Notes under the pieces: generated by a model | Told to the model about the DNA's origin: nothing | The model's input: only the letters and a program-made list of their open reading frames with translations | The model's database searches: none | From: Clostridia bacterium | Lineage (GTDB): Bacteria > Bacillota > Clostridia > UMGS1840 | Direction: 5' to 3' | DNA: 64,000 nt | Assembly: GCA_017936745.1 (NCBI GenBank) | Contig: JAGBEY010000005.1 | Coordinates: forward strand, 1-64,000 | In this document: one piece after another, positions 41,736 through 50,913 of the stretch | How positions within the stretch are numbered: position 1 is the stretch's first letter | Layout: each line of letters begins with the position of its first letter | Position numbers and translations under genes: made by a program

Positions 41736-42257
41736 GTGATATTAAAGGATTTGATGGATATTACCATGCTTTATACCGGTATGAATCTTGGACAAGAAGC
41801 TCTGATATATTACAACGAGCTTATTGATTATCTTCTTTTAAAATATCCGGAAAAGATTACGGCACCGATATCTGAGACGGTTGAGGTTAAAAGTGACCGT
41901 AGATTTCAGCTTCCCCGTATCTGGGCATCTGTACTGAAAGTCAAAAGCAGGGACGGCCGAAGAGTATATTGTGAAATTATTGATGATGTGCTGGTATTCC
42001 CGTATAGTGGTACATTTGAAATCCGATATACAAAAAAGCCTTCTGTAACAAAAAGTATGGATGATAAGTTGGAACATAATCGGATTTTTGATATTTGTAT
42101 TCCTTATTATTTTGCATGGAAGATGAGCGAACGAGAACAGCTTTCTGCAAATAAAATACAAAAATATCAGATGCAGTTCCTGGACTACTTGAACATAGCT
42201 GTTACAAACCGTGCAAAACAGCGTTTAAAATACATTAAATCACAGCCTATGATTTGA
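41736..42257 (+). CDS. Probable head-tail adaptor protein
   Basis: 173 residues from GTG 41736, 6 bases after AGGAGGTG; an upstream GTG at 41727 sits inside that site. The protein (LGQEALIYYNELIDYLLLKYPEKI ... SFEIRYTKKP-like beta stretch ... CIPYYFAWKM) has the helical and beta pattern of head-completion adaptors such as P22 gp4. The position after the coat gene and before the nozzle fits. Assigned mainly by position. Confidence 0.55.
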   Translation: MILKDLMDITMLYTGMNLGQEALIYYNELIDYLLLKYPEKITAPISETVEVKSDRRFQLPRIWASVLKVKSRDGRRVYCEIIDDVLVFPYSGTFEIRYTKKPSVTKSMDDKLEHNRIFDICIPYYFAWKMSEREQLSANKIQKYQMQFLDYLNIAVTNRAKQRLKYIKSQPMI

Positions 42258-42267
42258 GGTGCAGACT

Positions 42268-44544
42268 ATGAACAAAAAGAATTTTTATGATTTTTCCGGC
42301 GGATATAATGATACGGTTCATAATCTGAATTTACGGGACAATGAATATTCAGAGTTTTATAATGTTGAGCCGATGGTAAATGGTGGCTTCCGTGTGAGAA
42401 ATGGAACGAGACAGATGAATCAGGTTGCTTTTCCCGGGGAGATTATGCAGATAATTGAATGGAAGCTCCGCAGCGGGGTTACCAAAACCATTGTTGTTTC
42501 TGACCGGAAACTATACGAATATTCCTCTGTTTTGGATGAATGGAAGCCGGTTGTATATAATGGAGCAGTTCTGCAGCTGGAACGGGACACCATTGCATAT
42601 GCTTTTATCGGAAATTTATTTTATTTTACCGATGGCGAAAGAATGTATTCCTGGAAGGATAATATTTATTATTTATCTAATCTGGATGAATATGAGCATC
42701 GGTTCAACCAGGGGGATATTATTAAGCTGACTGTTTCGACTCAGGAAAGCTTATTCCGGAATAGGGCTGGCGTTCTAATGGATGTGAGAAATCAGATGCG
42801 ACATAAATTTTCATACGTTCACTATAACGAATTTTACGACCGTATGAACCATTACAGACTGACAGATGTCAATCGGATCAAGTATAAATTTGTGGATAAT
42901 CCTACGGAAGGAGAAGAAGCTGTAAGGAAAATTTATGCATTGAAATATTCTCAGGAAAAAGTGAACAATAATCAGTGGGATGAATCCGATGGTATGTTTT
43001 CAGATATGACCGGTCAATCATATCCCTGGCATGGTAATTTTGAGTTTGGCGATGGTGAGAATATTAACGACGGAAGGGAAAGCTATGTGTATTGGCATGA
43101 CAGAGATACTACACCGGGAGCGGGGAATTGGTTTGAACATAGGGATATGTATGCAAAATCTTATTTTGAACAGGTCGGCAATGTGGGAGAATATTATCAA
43201 TTTACAGCTGATGTAGCTGATTTTTATCCACATAATTTCAATTACATAACCAAAGAAAAGTATTTTGGTAACAGTGCAGTGAAGTTTGAAAATCAGATTG
43301 TTCAAATTGAAGAATCTAAGATTGGACAACAAATTACGGAGGTAACGGATATTCCGACAAAAATTCTTTCCTGTTCATATTTTTGTTTCTATGGAAAACG
43401 ACAGCGTTTTTTTGCCGGTGGAAATCCCAATGACCCGACTGCGGTATATGTAAGTAAACTGGGAAGTTTTACCGAGTGGGACGAAGAAGTTACCATATAT
43501 CCGGAAAGTAATCTCGGTTCTGTAACCGGAATCCTTAGCATGGGAGATGATATCCTGGTTGCTTATGAAAACGGATTCTGTTATGTAGACAGTGAACTGT
43601 CGGTTATCAACGGTTCAGAAGCTGTTGTGGAGTATATTCCACGAATGAGTTCCGTTCCAGGCGGAGTGGCAGCAGGAAAATCATTGTGTGAAGTCCCACA
43701 GGGGATTATATTTTACTACGGGGAGAACATCTATCTTGCAAGTTATAGTCTTTTCGGAAAAAATTATGTAAAAATGCCTTCCCAGAATGAATTTGTTTGT
43801 TTGTCCAAAAACAAATGCGAAAAGGTTCTTCAGGGCAGTACCAATCATAAAGGTATTTACCATAACCACAGATATTATCTTTCGTTCAGCGACATAGATG
43901 GTAAAGATAAAATTCTAATTTATGATTTTTCTGAAGAATATTTTTTATTGTACGGTGATGTTCCGGTGAATAGTTTTATTTCCAAAGAAAAAGGAAATCA
44001 GCTAATTATTGCAGCCGGGAAATATCTCATTTCAGCGTTTGAAGAAGGAGCTTATTCCGATTTTATAAACGGTGCCGAAATCCCGATTCAGTTTTCGGTG
44101 AAATCCAAATTTTTTGATATCGGATATGATTATCGCAGACTGCAGTTAAATCGGATGTATCTGGTTATGAATCCCTATCAAAAGAATATTTCTGACAAAA
44201 TTGAGGAAACATCTTTACTTCAGGTTCGATTGCGGGGGGATTTACGAAGCCAGGAAATCGGAGATAACCTAAAGGATGGAATATTATGGGAAAATTCTAC
44301 TTGGGGTGACCGGTATGCCTGGAATGATGATTTTGTGATCCATACCTTTAATCTGAATTTTCTTTCCAACAGAATCGGCTTTTCGATTGGGAACAGTGAG
44401 AATATGCGTTTGGATGGTCCGCTGATATTCTTTATGATCACGCTCGATTATGATAAATTGTCTGAGGATCAAACAAAGCTTCAGGACGAACCAATGCTAA
44501 AAAGTTTTCCGGATTTTCAACACTGGCCGGATGATAGAATATAG
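42268..44544 (+). CDS. Tail nozzle / packaged-DNA stabilisation protein
   Basis: About 758 residues. It opens with FSGGYNDTVHNLNLRDNEYSEFYNVEPM and GGFRVRNGTRQMN, the pattern shared by gp10/T7 gp12-type nozzle proteins (shown as two motifs). The middle is rich in aromatic beta-strands as in a propeller. It would close the portal tail after packaging. Start 42268 has TGAGGT 7 bases upstream; the upstream GTG at 42259 is less likely. Confidence 0.7.
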   Translation: MNKKNFYDFSGGYNDTVHNLNLRDNEYSEFYNVEPMVNGGFRVRNGTRQMNQVAFPGEIMQIIEWKLRSGVTKTIVVSDRKLYEYSSVLDEWKPVVYNGAVLQLERDTIAYAFIGNLFYFTDGERMYSWKDNIYYLSNLDEYEHRFNQGDIIKLTVSTQESLFRNRAGVLMDVRNQMRHKFSYVHYNEFYDRMNHYRLTDVNRIKYKFVDNPTEGEEAVRKIYALKYSQEKVNNNQWDESDGMFSDMTGQSYPWHGNFEFGDGENINDGRESYVYWHDRDTTPGAGNWFEHRDMYAKSYFEQVGNVGEYYQFTADVADFYPHNFNYITKEKYFGNSAVKFENQIVQIEESKIGQQITEVTDIPTKILSCSYFCFYGKRQRFFAGGNPNDPTAVYVSKLGSFTEWDEEVTIYPESNLGSVTGILSMGDDILVAYENGFCYVDSELSVINGSEAVVEYIPRMSSVPGGVAAGKSLCEVPQGIIFYYGENIYLASYSLFGKNYVKMPSQNEFVCLSKNKCEKVLQGSTNHKGIYHNHRYYLSFSDIDGKDKILIYDFSEEYFLLYGDVPVNSFISKEKGNQLIIAAGKYLISAFEEGAYSDFINGAEIPIQFSVKSKFFDIGYDYRRLQLNRMYLVMNPYQKNISDKIEETSLLQVRLRGDLRSQEIGDNLKDGILWENSTWGDRYAWNDDFVIHTFNLNFLSNRIGFSIGNSENMRLDGPLIFFMITLDYDKLSEDQTKLQDEPMLKSFPDFQHWPDDRI

Positions 44545-44558
44545 AGAGGAGAATTTGT

Positions 44559-46007
44559 ATGAGTAATACAGTAATTAACATCAGCGAAGAATATAAAAGA
44601 GCAAAAGAAAGAGCCAAGGGAGTGACTGCGGAAAATAAGAATGTATCTACTGTTCCCTTTGTCAGCACTACAAGAAAAAAAGCATCTCAGTATATTACGC
44701 CTGCATCCGGAGTGACACCTCAATCTGCAGAACCGAAAAGTACCTTATCCGGGAAAACAGGGTATGCTACTTTGGATCAGGTTCAAGGTGGAAAAGCAAT
44801 CCTGGATCTCAAAAAAGAATATGAATCCGGAAAAAATCCTCAGAATAACATGAGCCTGACAAAGGCTGCAGACGGTATTCGTAAAGAATATGGGTTATCA
44901 GATGAACAGTTCGGCGCAGGTGTTACTTCCAAAGATGTCGTCAATCATCTTAGAAAAATGGAAGGCAGTCCCGAATATCAAAGAGATTTAGCGTATAAAA
45001 CCTACGGAGATACAAATAAGAAATTGAGCGGTGAACTTACCAATGAGCTGACGAATGAAGTAAAAATGCGTGCTGTTCTGGACAGGGCAAAAGCGGAAAA
45101 AATGGCAGAGGAACAGGTCGGAGCACAGCTGGATAAAGAGATTCAGGACAGTTTGAATTATGAAGATGAAATGGCGGCACAACGCGGTTCCTACAATCAG
45201 ATGTCTTATGGAAAAAGAAGGGCTTTGAAGGAAGAAAGCCTTCGGGATAACAGGGCAGCACGGATTCGCAATTTGGTGGATTCTATTCTTTCAGAGGATA
45301 GAGAAAAAGCGGAGGCGGAATATCAGCAGAATGTCGCTGCGAAAGAAAACCGCATCAATGCTATCGGTCAGAAAATGCAACAGAATGAATCTGATTTCCG
45401 GCTGGGACAGCAATACAGAGGAGAAATTGCACAGGAAGCTGCAGCTCAACAGCAAGCGATTTATGATGGCGTGAAAGCGCAGTATGAACAGGCGTTTGAT
45501 ATGACTAATGCACTTGGTTATGTTACACCGGAGCTAAGTGCGCTTACCGGCATTGAAACCGGAACACCGTTATTTAAACTGACGGAATACTATGGCGATA
45601 TGCAGAAGTTTTACGACCAGCTGGAGCTGGAAGCTCAACGTGTTGCTATTGAGCAGTATAATGCGACGAAACCCAGATACAGCTACGGCGGATATAACGG
45701 ATACAACGGGAACAATAATAGTTCCGGAGACGGTACGCTGACCTGGAATCAGGCAAAGGCTATTTGGGAAAATTACAGTTCTAATTTTGCAAGGGCACAT
45801 GGAGACCAGAAACCTTCCAATACAGATATCCTTAAATTTGTGACACAGAGCGGATTTGGTCCTGATGATCAGACAAGTATTTTGTATGCAGCCGGATTGA
45901 CAAATAAGGATATTTCCGGTGCTGTAAATTCATTGAATTGGCAAGATTATCAAAAAGCAAAATACGGCGGAGATGTGGTGTTAGGAACTCCTGCTTCATT
46001 AAAATAG
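44559..46007 (+). CDS. Internal virion / ejection protein candidate
   Basis: 482 residues, mostly charged helices with Ala/Gln-rich coiled-coil stretches (EIAQEAAAQQQAIYDGVKAQYEQ), then a Gly/Asn/Tyr linker (YGGYNGYNGNNNSSGDG near residues 380-395) and a compact C-terminal domain. This composition and its place between nozzle and giant protein resemble podoviral ejection proteins such as P22 gp7/gp20. No direct motif fixes the family. Confidence 0.55.
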   Translation: MSNTVINISEEYKRAKERAKGVTAENKNVSTVPFVSTTRKKASQYITPASGVTPQSAEPKSTLSGKTGYATLDQVQGGKAILDLKKEYESGKNPQNNMSLTKAADGIRKEYGLSDEQFGAGVTSKDVVNHLRKMEGSPEYQRDLAYKTYGDTNKKLSGELTNELTNEVKMRAVLDRAKAEKMAEEQVGAQLDKEIQDSLNYEDEMAAQRGSYNQMSYGKRRALKEESLRDNRAARIRNLVDSILSEDREKAEAEYQQNVAAKENRINAIGQKMQQNESDFRLGQQYRGEIAQEAAAQQQAIYDGVKAQYEQAFDMTNALGYVTPELSALTGIETGTPLFKLTEYYGDMQKFYDQLELEAQRVAIEQYNATKPRYSYGGYNGYNGNNNSSGDGTLTWNQAKAIWENYSSNFARAHGDQKPSNTDILKFVTQSGFGPDDQTSILYAAGLTNKDISGAVNSLNWQDYQKAKYGGDVVLGTPASLK

Positions 46008-46023
46008 GAATGGAGGATATCCT

Positions 46024-49000
46024 ATGAGCGATATTATCGATGTTAAATCATTGTTACTGCAAAGAACAATGGCGGAACAAAAAAACAAAAAGAAGAATGT
46101 TAATAACTTTGCTCCTTATAAGGATTCTGAAATTGTAAAAAAAGCAGGAAGCACAATTCAAAATGATGTAAATGGCTTGCATGGCAGTGTGCAGGAAGGT
46201 GAAAAAAATGATAATCTTCCTGCGGACAGCCCGATTCGGATTCAGAGTAATCCTCAGCTGTGGCCAAATAGGGGATTGCCATATTTCTCCAATACGCAAA
46301 TCAAGCCTGCAACCGATGAAGTAAAGCAGAGAGCTTTTCATTCTGCAAATCATCCAGCTTTACCACTTCACATTGTAGAACCTAACGGGCAAGTGTATTT
46401 TCCAAATGCGAAAGAGATAGCGCCGGAAGATGTGCCGGTGAATAGTCCGATTCGGATCGGGAACTACGGAAAGGTGTCGGTACCCGAGTCACCGCTGGCG
46501 TATCTCGATGAGATTCCTGCAAATGGAGTTCCAATTACCGACAATATGACCGAGGCTGAAAAAAAAGAAGCCCGGGCGAGAAACCGATACATCAATTATG
46601 AGAATCAAAAAACAGCATCAGTCAGGAAAGCTCTTCCTGAATTAGAAAATAAATATGGAAAGCTTGCAACTTTGCCGATTCAACTCGGTCAAGGTGCGAA
46701 ATCTGCTGCATACGGATTTGTGGAAGGTTTGGGGGCTGACTCGTTGGTTTCACTTTTTGGCGGTTCGGATGCAGCGGCCCGGTATGAAAAAAGTAAGATG
46801 GCGGATATCACCGGGGATGAAAACGGAGAGCTTATGACATCGGAGAAAGTCGGGAATGTTATCGGGAATATCGGTGGGAATTTTGCTTCCTATTATCTTG
46901 GTACAAAGGCGTTGAAAGGGATTGCTCCGTTTGCAAAGATAAAGCCTGCTTTTGTGCGGAATCTGGTTATGGGGCAAACTGCAGATACATTGATTCAGAC
47001 TCCGAGAGTAATCGGAGAGGGAATCCGGAGTAACAAAAAAGCTTCGGAAATTGCTTTGGATGTTGCAAAACAGCAGGGTTCGGATTTCCTTTGGAACTTA
47101 GGTTCTGAAACACTGGGCGCGTTTCCTGATGCTGTAAAAGGTACAAAAAAACTCATTGATGATGCCTATATTAACAAAATACAACGGGCAATCAATGAGG
47201 ATAGCATGCGGGGTATTTTAGAGGATGTTCCCGGCCGTGAGATGAAAAATCTGGTATCTCCCAAAGAAACTTTTTCGACAGAAACGATTTCTGCTCTGCG
47301 AAAAATGCAGACCGTAGCTGACAGAGCCGGAAAGGATTTTTCGGAAATTGCCGGCGCTGTATATCAGGGGAAAACTATGAAGGAGCTTAAACCGCAGCTC
47401 CAGGATTTTGCAAACTGGGTGAAGAGTGTTGATTCTCCCGGATATATTAAACGAATTGATTTTGATGATATGGGAAAAATCCGCATTGAACGTGGTGTAA
47501 AAGATGTTTTTGCTATGGATTTGGAGGATTTGAAAGGTGTTCGGAGTATTCCTAACAAAAAAAGCGTATTCTATTTTAATGATTCCGAGTTGCAGGCTAC
47601 TAAAAAATGGGCAGATAAACTGTGGAATGATTTGGGCATTAAATCTCCGTATTATCGTGCCACCAATGGCGATTGGAGAGCAACCAGTAAGGAAATGGTT
47701 GAAATTACAGATGTAAAATATCAGCCGGATTATGATATAAAAAAAGTCCCCACAGGGACATTTCAAAATCAAGATACTGGGTGGAAAATTACAGTCGGAA
47801 GCCAAGGAATTGGAGATACTGTCAGTTATGCCAGAGGAAAAAAATATTCCATTTGTAGTTTAGATAAAATAGATGAGTTGATAAAAAAAGCTGTTTTGCT
47901 GGATACTGAAATTTCTTTGAAAGATAGTAACAATAAATCAATATATACGGCGTTTATGCATAAACTCTATGCACCATTGAGAATGGATGGGAAATATTAT
48001 ATAGCAAAAGTATCCGTTGAAGAAAGTATATTGATTGGTAGTAAAGATACTTATCGTAAGTTTTATAATTTGCAGGATATAGATATATCGCCAGAGAACA
48101 GCGGCAGCTTCATCTTAAAAGATTACGCTACAAGGCTCATTCCTGACGATACTAAAATTAGTATAGCAGATTTTTATGAAATTGTCAAGAAAAGTGATGA
48201 AAAGTTCTATCGAAATCCTAAGAAATTAGCAGAACGTTCAGAAAAAATCAGGAAAATCGTAGCAGATATTCCGTCCGGAAAAAATTCCTTTATTTCCGAG
48301 AACCTTAAAAAGTTATCCGACAGCGAAATTGAGGCGGTGATTAAAGAAGAAAATCTGCCGTTTCGGAATGCTGAGGATGCGAGGAAATGTGCTGCCTTTG
48401 CGGATAAAATGGCAAGGGATAAATCCGGCCGTAGCCTGATTGGTGTGGATTCGCCTCAAGCAAAGGCAATGAGAGAACAATTACTTTCCAATTTTCGAGG
48501 AAAAGCACTGGACTGGCTGGAAGATAATCTGGTTGATAACTACTCTGTTGTGAAAATTTTTGACCGTGTGGATTCTTCCGTCTCCACTGATGCCTTGCTT
48601 CAGATGTATATTCAGAGCGGAAGCCAGTCTGAATATATCAAAAAAGTGAAGTTTGTGGATATGGATGGGAATGAAATCGGGAAGTCCCTGGGGGATATTT
48701 TTTCAGGAATCAGGAAAAAAGACCGCAGAGCCTTTGATGAATATCTTTTCCATAAGTACAATGTAGAACGTTGGAACAACGGAGTTCCTTTGGAAATGGA
48801 TTTTTCTTTGGGAGATAGTATGGAGATCTTCACCAAGCTTGAGGAGCTTCACCCGGAGTTTAAAACGGTATCGGAAGAACTTTATGCATTTAATAATTAT
48901 CTGAATTTTGAATACGGTGTCAGAAGCGGAATCATTTCCGAAGGATGGTTTGATAATGCAACAAAAGTTTATCCCAGTTATGTGCCCACGTTCCGTGAAT

Positions 49001-50910
49001 ACGGAGGAACGGTAGATGGTGCAGTGGATTCGGAAAAGGCAGGACATAATATTTCTAAGATTTTCCGGAGTGCTGAAAGTCGTCACGAGCGGATCTATGA
49101 TGTTCAAAAGCTGTTTGAAAACAAGATTGATATTATGGTGAATGCGGCACGAAAACAACAGCTGCAGGCGAATATGGTTCAAAAGGTATTGCATAATCCC
49201 GGTAAACTTGCCTATGTTGGTAAAATTCTGGATGCTTCCAAAGAAATAAAAAGTGCGAAGTATGAAGCGACTGCTTTGGGAGAAAATCTTTCGGATATTT
49301 TGAAACGGCTATACAGCAACAATGTTGATGATACATTTACTATGAGTGCATATATTGACGGAAAGCTTGTTACCATTGGAATCAATGAACGGTTACATAA
49401 TGCCTTCTCTTATGTGACAGCCGGAGGAAATCAGACTTTGAAGGCCGGAGTGCAAAAGACGATTGATTTCTTTGGAAAGCATATTACCGGGAATTTTAAA
49501 AAGGTGGTTACTGCCTTGAATCCGATTTATGCCGGCTCTAATTTTTTCAGGGATATTCCCAATGCTCTGATATCTACCACCGGCTCCATGGGCGAGATGG
49601 CCAAGCATTATCCGGAAGCTTTTTACAAAATTCTAAGGCATGACGATACCTTCCGTCAGTTTTGTGCTCTGGGTGGAGCTGATACCGGTTTAATGGAAAA
49701 TGTCGGGAAGAATTTTTTGCAGAAAAGACATGGGCTGATTCATAAAGTAGAATGGCTCAATGGGTTCATCGAAACTATTCCAAGATATTCAGAATTTTTA
49801 ATCAGTTTAAAGAATGGTGACGATGTTTATACGGCATTGAAAAATTCTGCAGATGTAACGGTAAACTTCAGCCGAGGCGGCAGACTGGCAAAAAATATTG
49901 ATAAATTTTTTATTCCATATTTCAATGCCCGATTACAGGGATTTTACCATAGTGTAAAAGTCACAAAAAAGGCGCCGCTGAAAGCAGCCGGCAGAGCCTC
50001 TCTTGCGTTTACCATTCCCACTGTACTTCTTTATGTAGCTAATAAGGATAATCCGCATTATCAGGATTTGACAGAACGGCAAAAGAGCTATTATTTTAAT
50101 ATTCCGATGTTTGGTAGTGAAGATCTGAGTGGCAATCCAACAAAATTCTTCAAAATTCCAAAAACGGACCAGTTTGGATTTATTTTCGGAACTATGCTGG
50201 AAAAGGGACTCAGAGCTGCCAGCGGTGATGAGGAAGCTTTTGAGCAGTTCTGGTATGATTTATCAGATGGATTTATGCCGTTTAATACCCGTAATTTTAC
50301 TGAGAATTTTTATTCGCCTGCCAAAAGAGCGATTTGGGACAATATGATTCGGGGTAAAAACGACATTAAGGATTTTGCCGGCAGACCTGTCATTGATGAA
50401 AATCTGCGAGATTTACCTCCGGAGCAGCAATATGATGAATCAACCTCGGAAATCGGTATCTGGATTGGTAAGAGCATCGGTGTCAGCCCGAAAGTGATAG
50501 ATTATCTGATTAAGTCTTATACAGGAATCGTCGGGGAAATTGTGCTTCCGTATTTTCAACCGAATATTGAAAATAAATGGCTTCAACCTATCAGTAAGCG
50601 ATTTGTTACGGACAGCTTATACAGTAATGATATTCCGACCACATGGTATAACACCTGGAAAGAAATGAAGACACGGCGTGATCGGGCGAAAGATGCAGGG
50701 AATTATTTCGATTATTACAGATACAAGGAGTATGCCAATGATTTGTGGGAAGCAAATGAGGCTGCAAAACGTACAAAAATTCTGATTGACGGATTAGTTG
50801 AGGATGGCGCATCCAAAAATTCCAAAGCTGTTCGTATCCTCAGAGATCAATATTTAAACCAGTATAAAAAAGCAATCGAAAAATATGAAAAAATTTTGAA
50901 AGGGGAATAA
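46024..50910 (+). CDS. Giant polyvalent virion protein with LPD3-like and LPD38-like regions
   Basis: 1628 residues, the largest protein in the prophage. Residues 28-41 (NFAPYKDSEIVKKA) match the N-terminus of the lysogeny membrane protein. Two SPIRI repeats occur near residues 69 and 141. A Gly/Ala-rich amphipathic stretch lies at about 220-300. Residues 570-665 resemble the large polyvalent protein-associated domain 3 (small nuclease-like fold ending KVSVEES). Residues 1155-1510 resemble LPD38 (SNFFRDIPNALISTTGSM ... YFNARLQGFYHS). Such proteins are thought to be packed in the virion and ejected with the DNA to counter host defences or form a channel. No catalytic residues were assigned. 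Confidence 0.72.
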   Translation: MSDIIDVKSLLLQRTMAEQKNKKKNVNNFAPYKDSEIVKKAGSTIQNDVNGLHGSVQEGEKNDNLPADSPIRIQSNPQLWPNRGLPYFSNTQIKPATDEVKQRAFHSANHPALPLHIVEPNGQVYFPNAKEIAPEDVPVNSPIRIGNYGKVSVPESPLAYLDEIPANGVPITDNMTEAEKKEARARNRYINYENQKTASVRKALPELENKYGKLATLPIQLGQGAKSAAYGFVEGLGADSLVSLFGGSDAAARYEKSKMADITGDENGELMTSEKVGNVIGNIGGNFASYYLGTKALKGIAPFAKIKPAFVRNLVMGQTADTLIQTPRVIGEGIRSNKKASEIALDVAKQQGSDFLWNLGSETLGAFPDAVKGTKKLIDDAYINKIQRAINEDSMRGILEDVPGREMKNLVSPKETFSTETISALRKMQTVADRAGKDFSEIAGAVYQGKTMKELKPQLQDFANWVKSVDSPGYIKRIDFDDMGKIRIERGVKDVFAMDLEDLKGVRSIPNKKSVFYFNDSELQATKKWADKLWNDLGIKSPYYRATNGDWRATSKEMVEITDVKYQPDYDIKKVPTGTFQNQDTGWKITVGSQGIGDTVSYARGKKYSICSLDKIDELIKKAVLLDTEISLKDSNNKSIYTAFMHKLYAPLRMDGKYYIAKVSVEESILIGSKDTYRKFYNLQDIDISPENSGSFILKDYATRLIPDDTKISIADFYEIVKKSDEKFYRNPKKLAERSEKIRKIVADIPSGKNSFISENLKKLSDSEIEAVIKEENLPFRNAEDARKCAAFADKMARDKSGRSLIGVDSPQAKAMREQLLSNFRGKALDWLEDNLVDNYSVVKIFDRVDSSVSTDALLQMYIQSGSQSEYIKKVKFVDMDGNEIGKSLGDIFSGIRKKDRRAFDEYLFHKYNVERWNNGVPLEMDFSLGDSMEIFTKLEELHPEFKTVSEELYAFNNYLNFEYGVRSGIISEGWFDNATKVYPSYVPTFREYGGTVDGAVDSEKAGHNISKIFRSAESRHERIYDVQKLFENKIDIMVNAARKQQLQANMVQKVLHNPGKLAYVGKILDASKEIKSAKYEATALGENLSDILKRLYSNNVDDTFTMSAYIDGKLVTIGINERLHNAFSYVTAGGNQTLKAGVQKTIDFFGKHITGNFKKVVTALNPIYAGSNFFRDIPNALISTTGSMGEMAKHYPEAFYKILRHDDTFRQFCALGGADTGLMENVGKNFLQKRHGLIHKVEWLNGFIETIPRYSEFLISLKNGDDVYTALKNSADVTVNFSRGGRLAKNIDKFFIPYFNARLQGFYHSVKVTKKAPLKAAGRASLAFTIPTVLLYVANKDNPHYQDLTERQKSYYFNIPMFGSEDLSGNPTKFFKIPKTDQFGFIFGTMLEKGLRAASGDEEAFEQFWYDLSDGFMPFNTRNFTENFYSPAKRAIWDNMIRGKNDIKDFAGRPVIDENLRDLPPEQQYDESTSEIGIWIGKSIGVSPKVIDYLIKSYTGIVGEIVLPYFQPNIENKWLQPISKRFVTDSLYSNDIPTTWYNTWKEMKTRRDRAKDAGNYFDYYRYKEYANDLWEANEAAKRTKILIDGLVEDGASKNSKAVRILRDQYLNQYKKAIEKYEKILKGE

Positions 50911-50913
50911 CTT

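Noticed and set aside
47218..47805. A 195-codon frame antisense to the giant virion protein
   Set aside because: Antisense shadow in A+T-rich coding DNA; no start signal and all neighbours run the other way.
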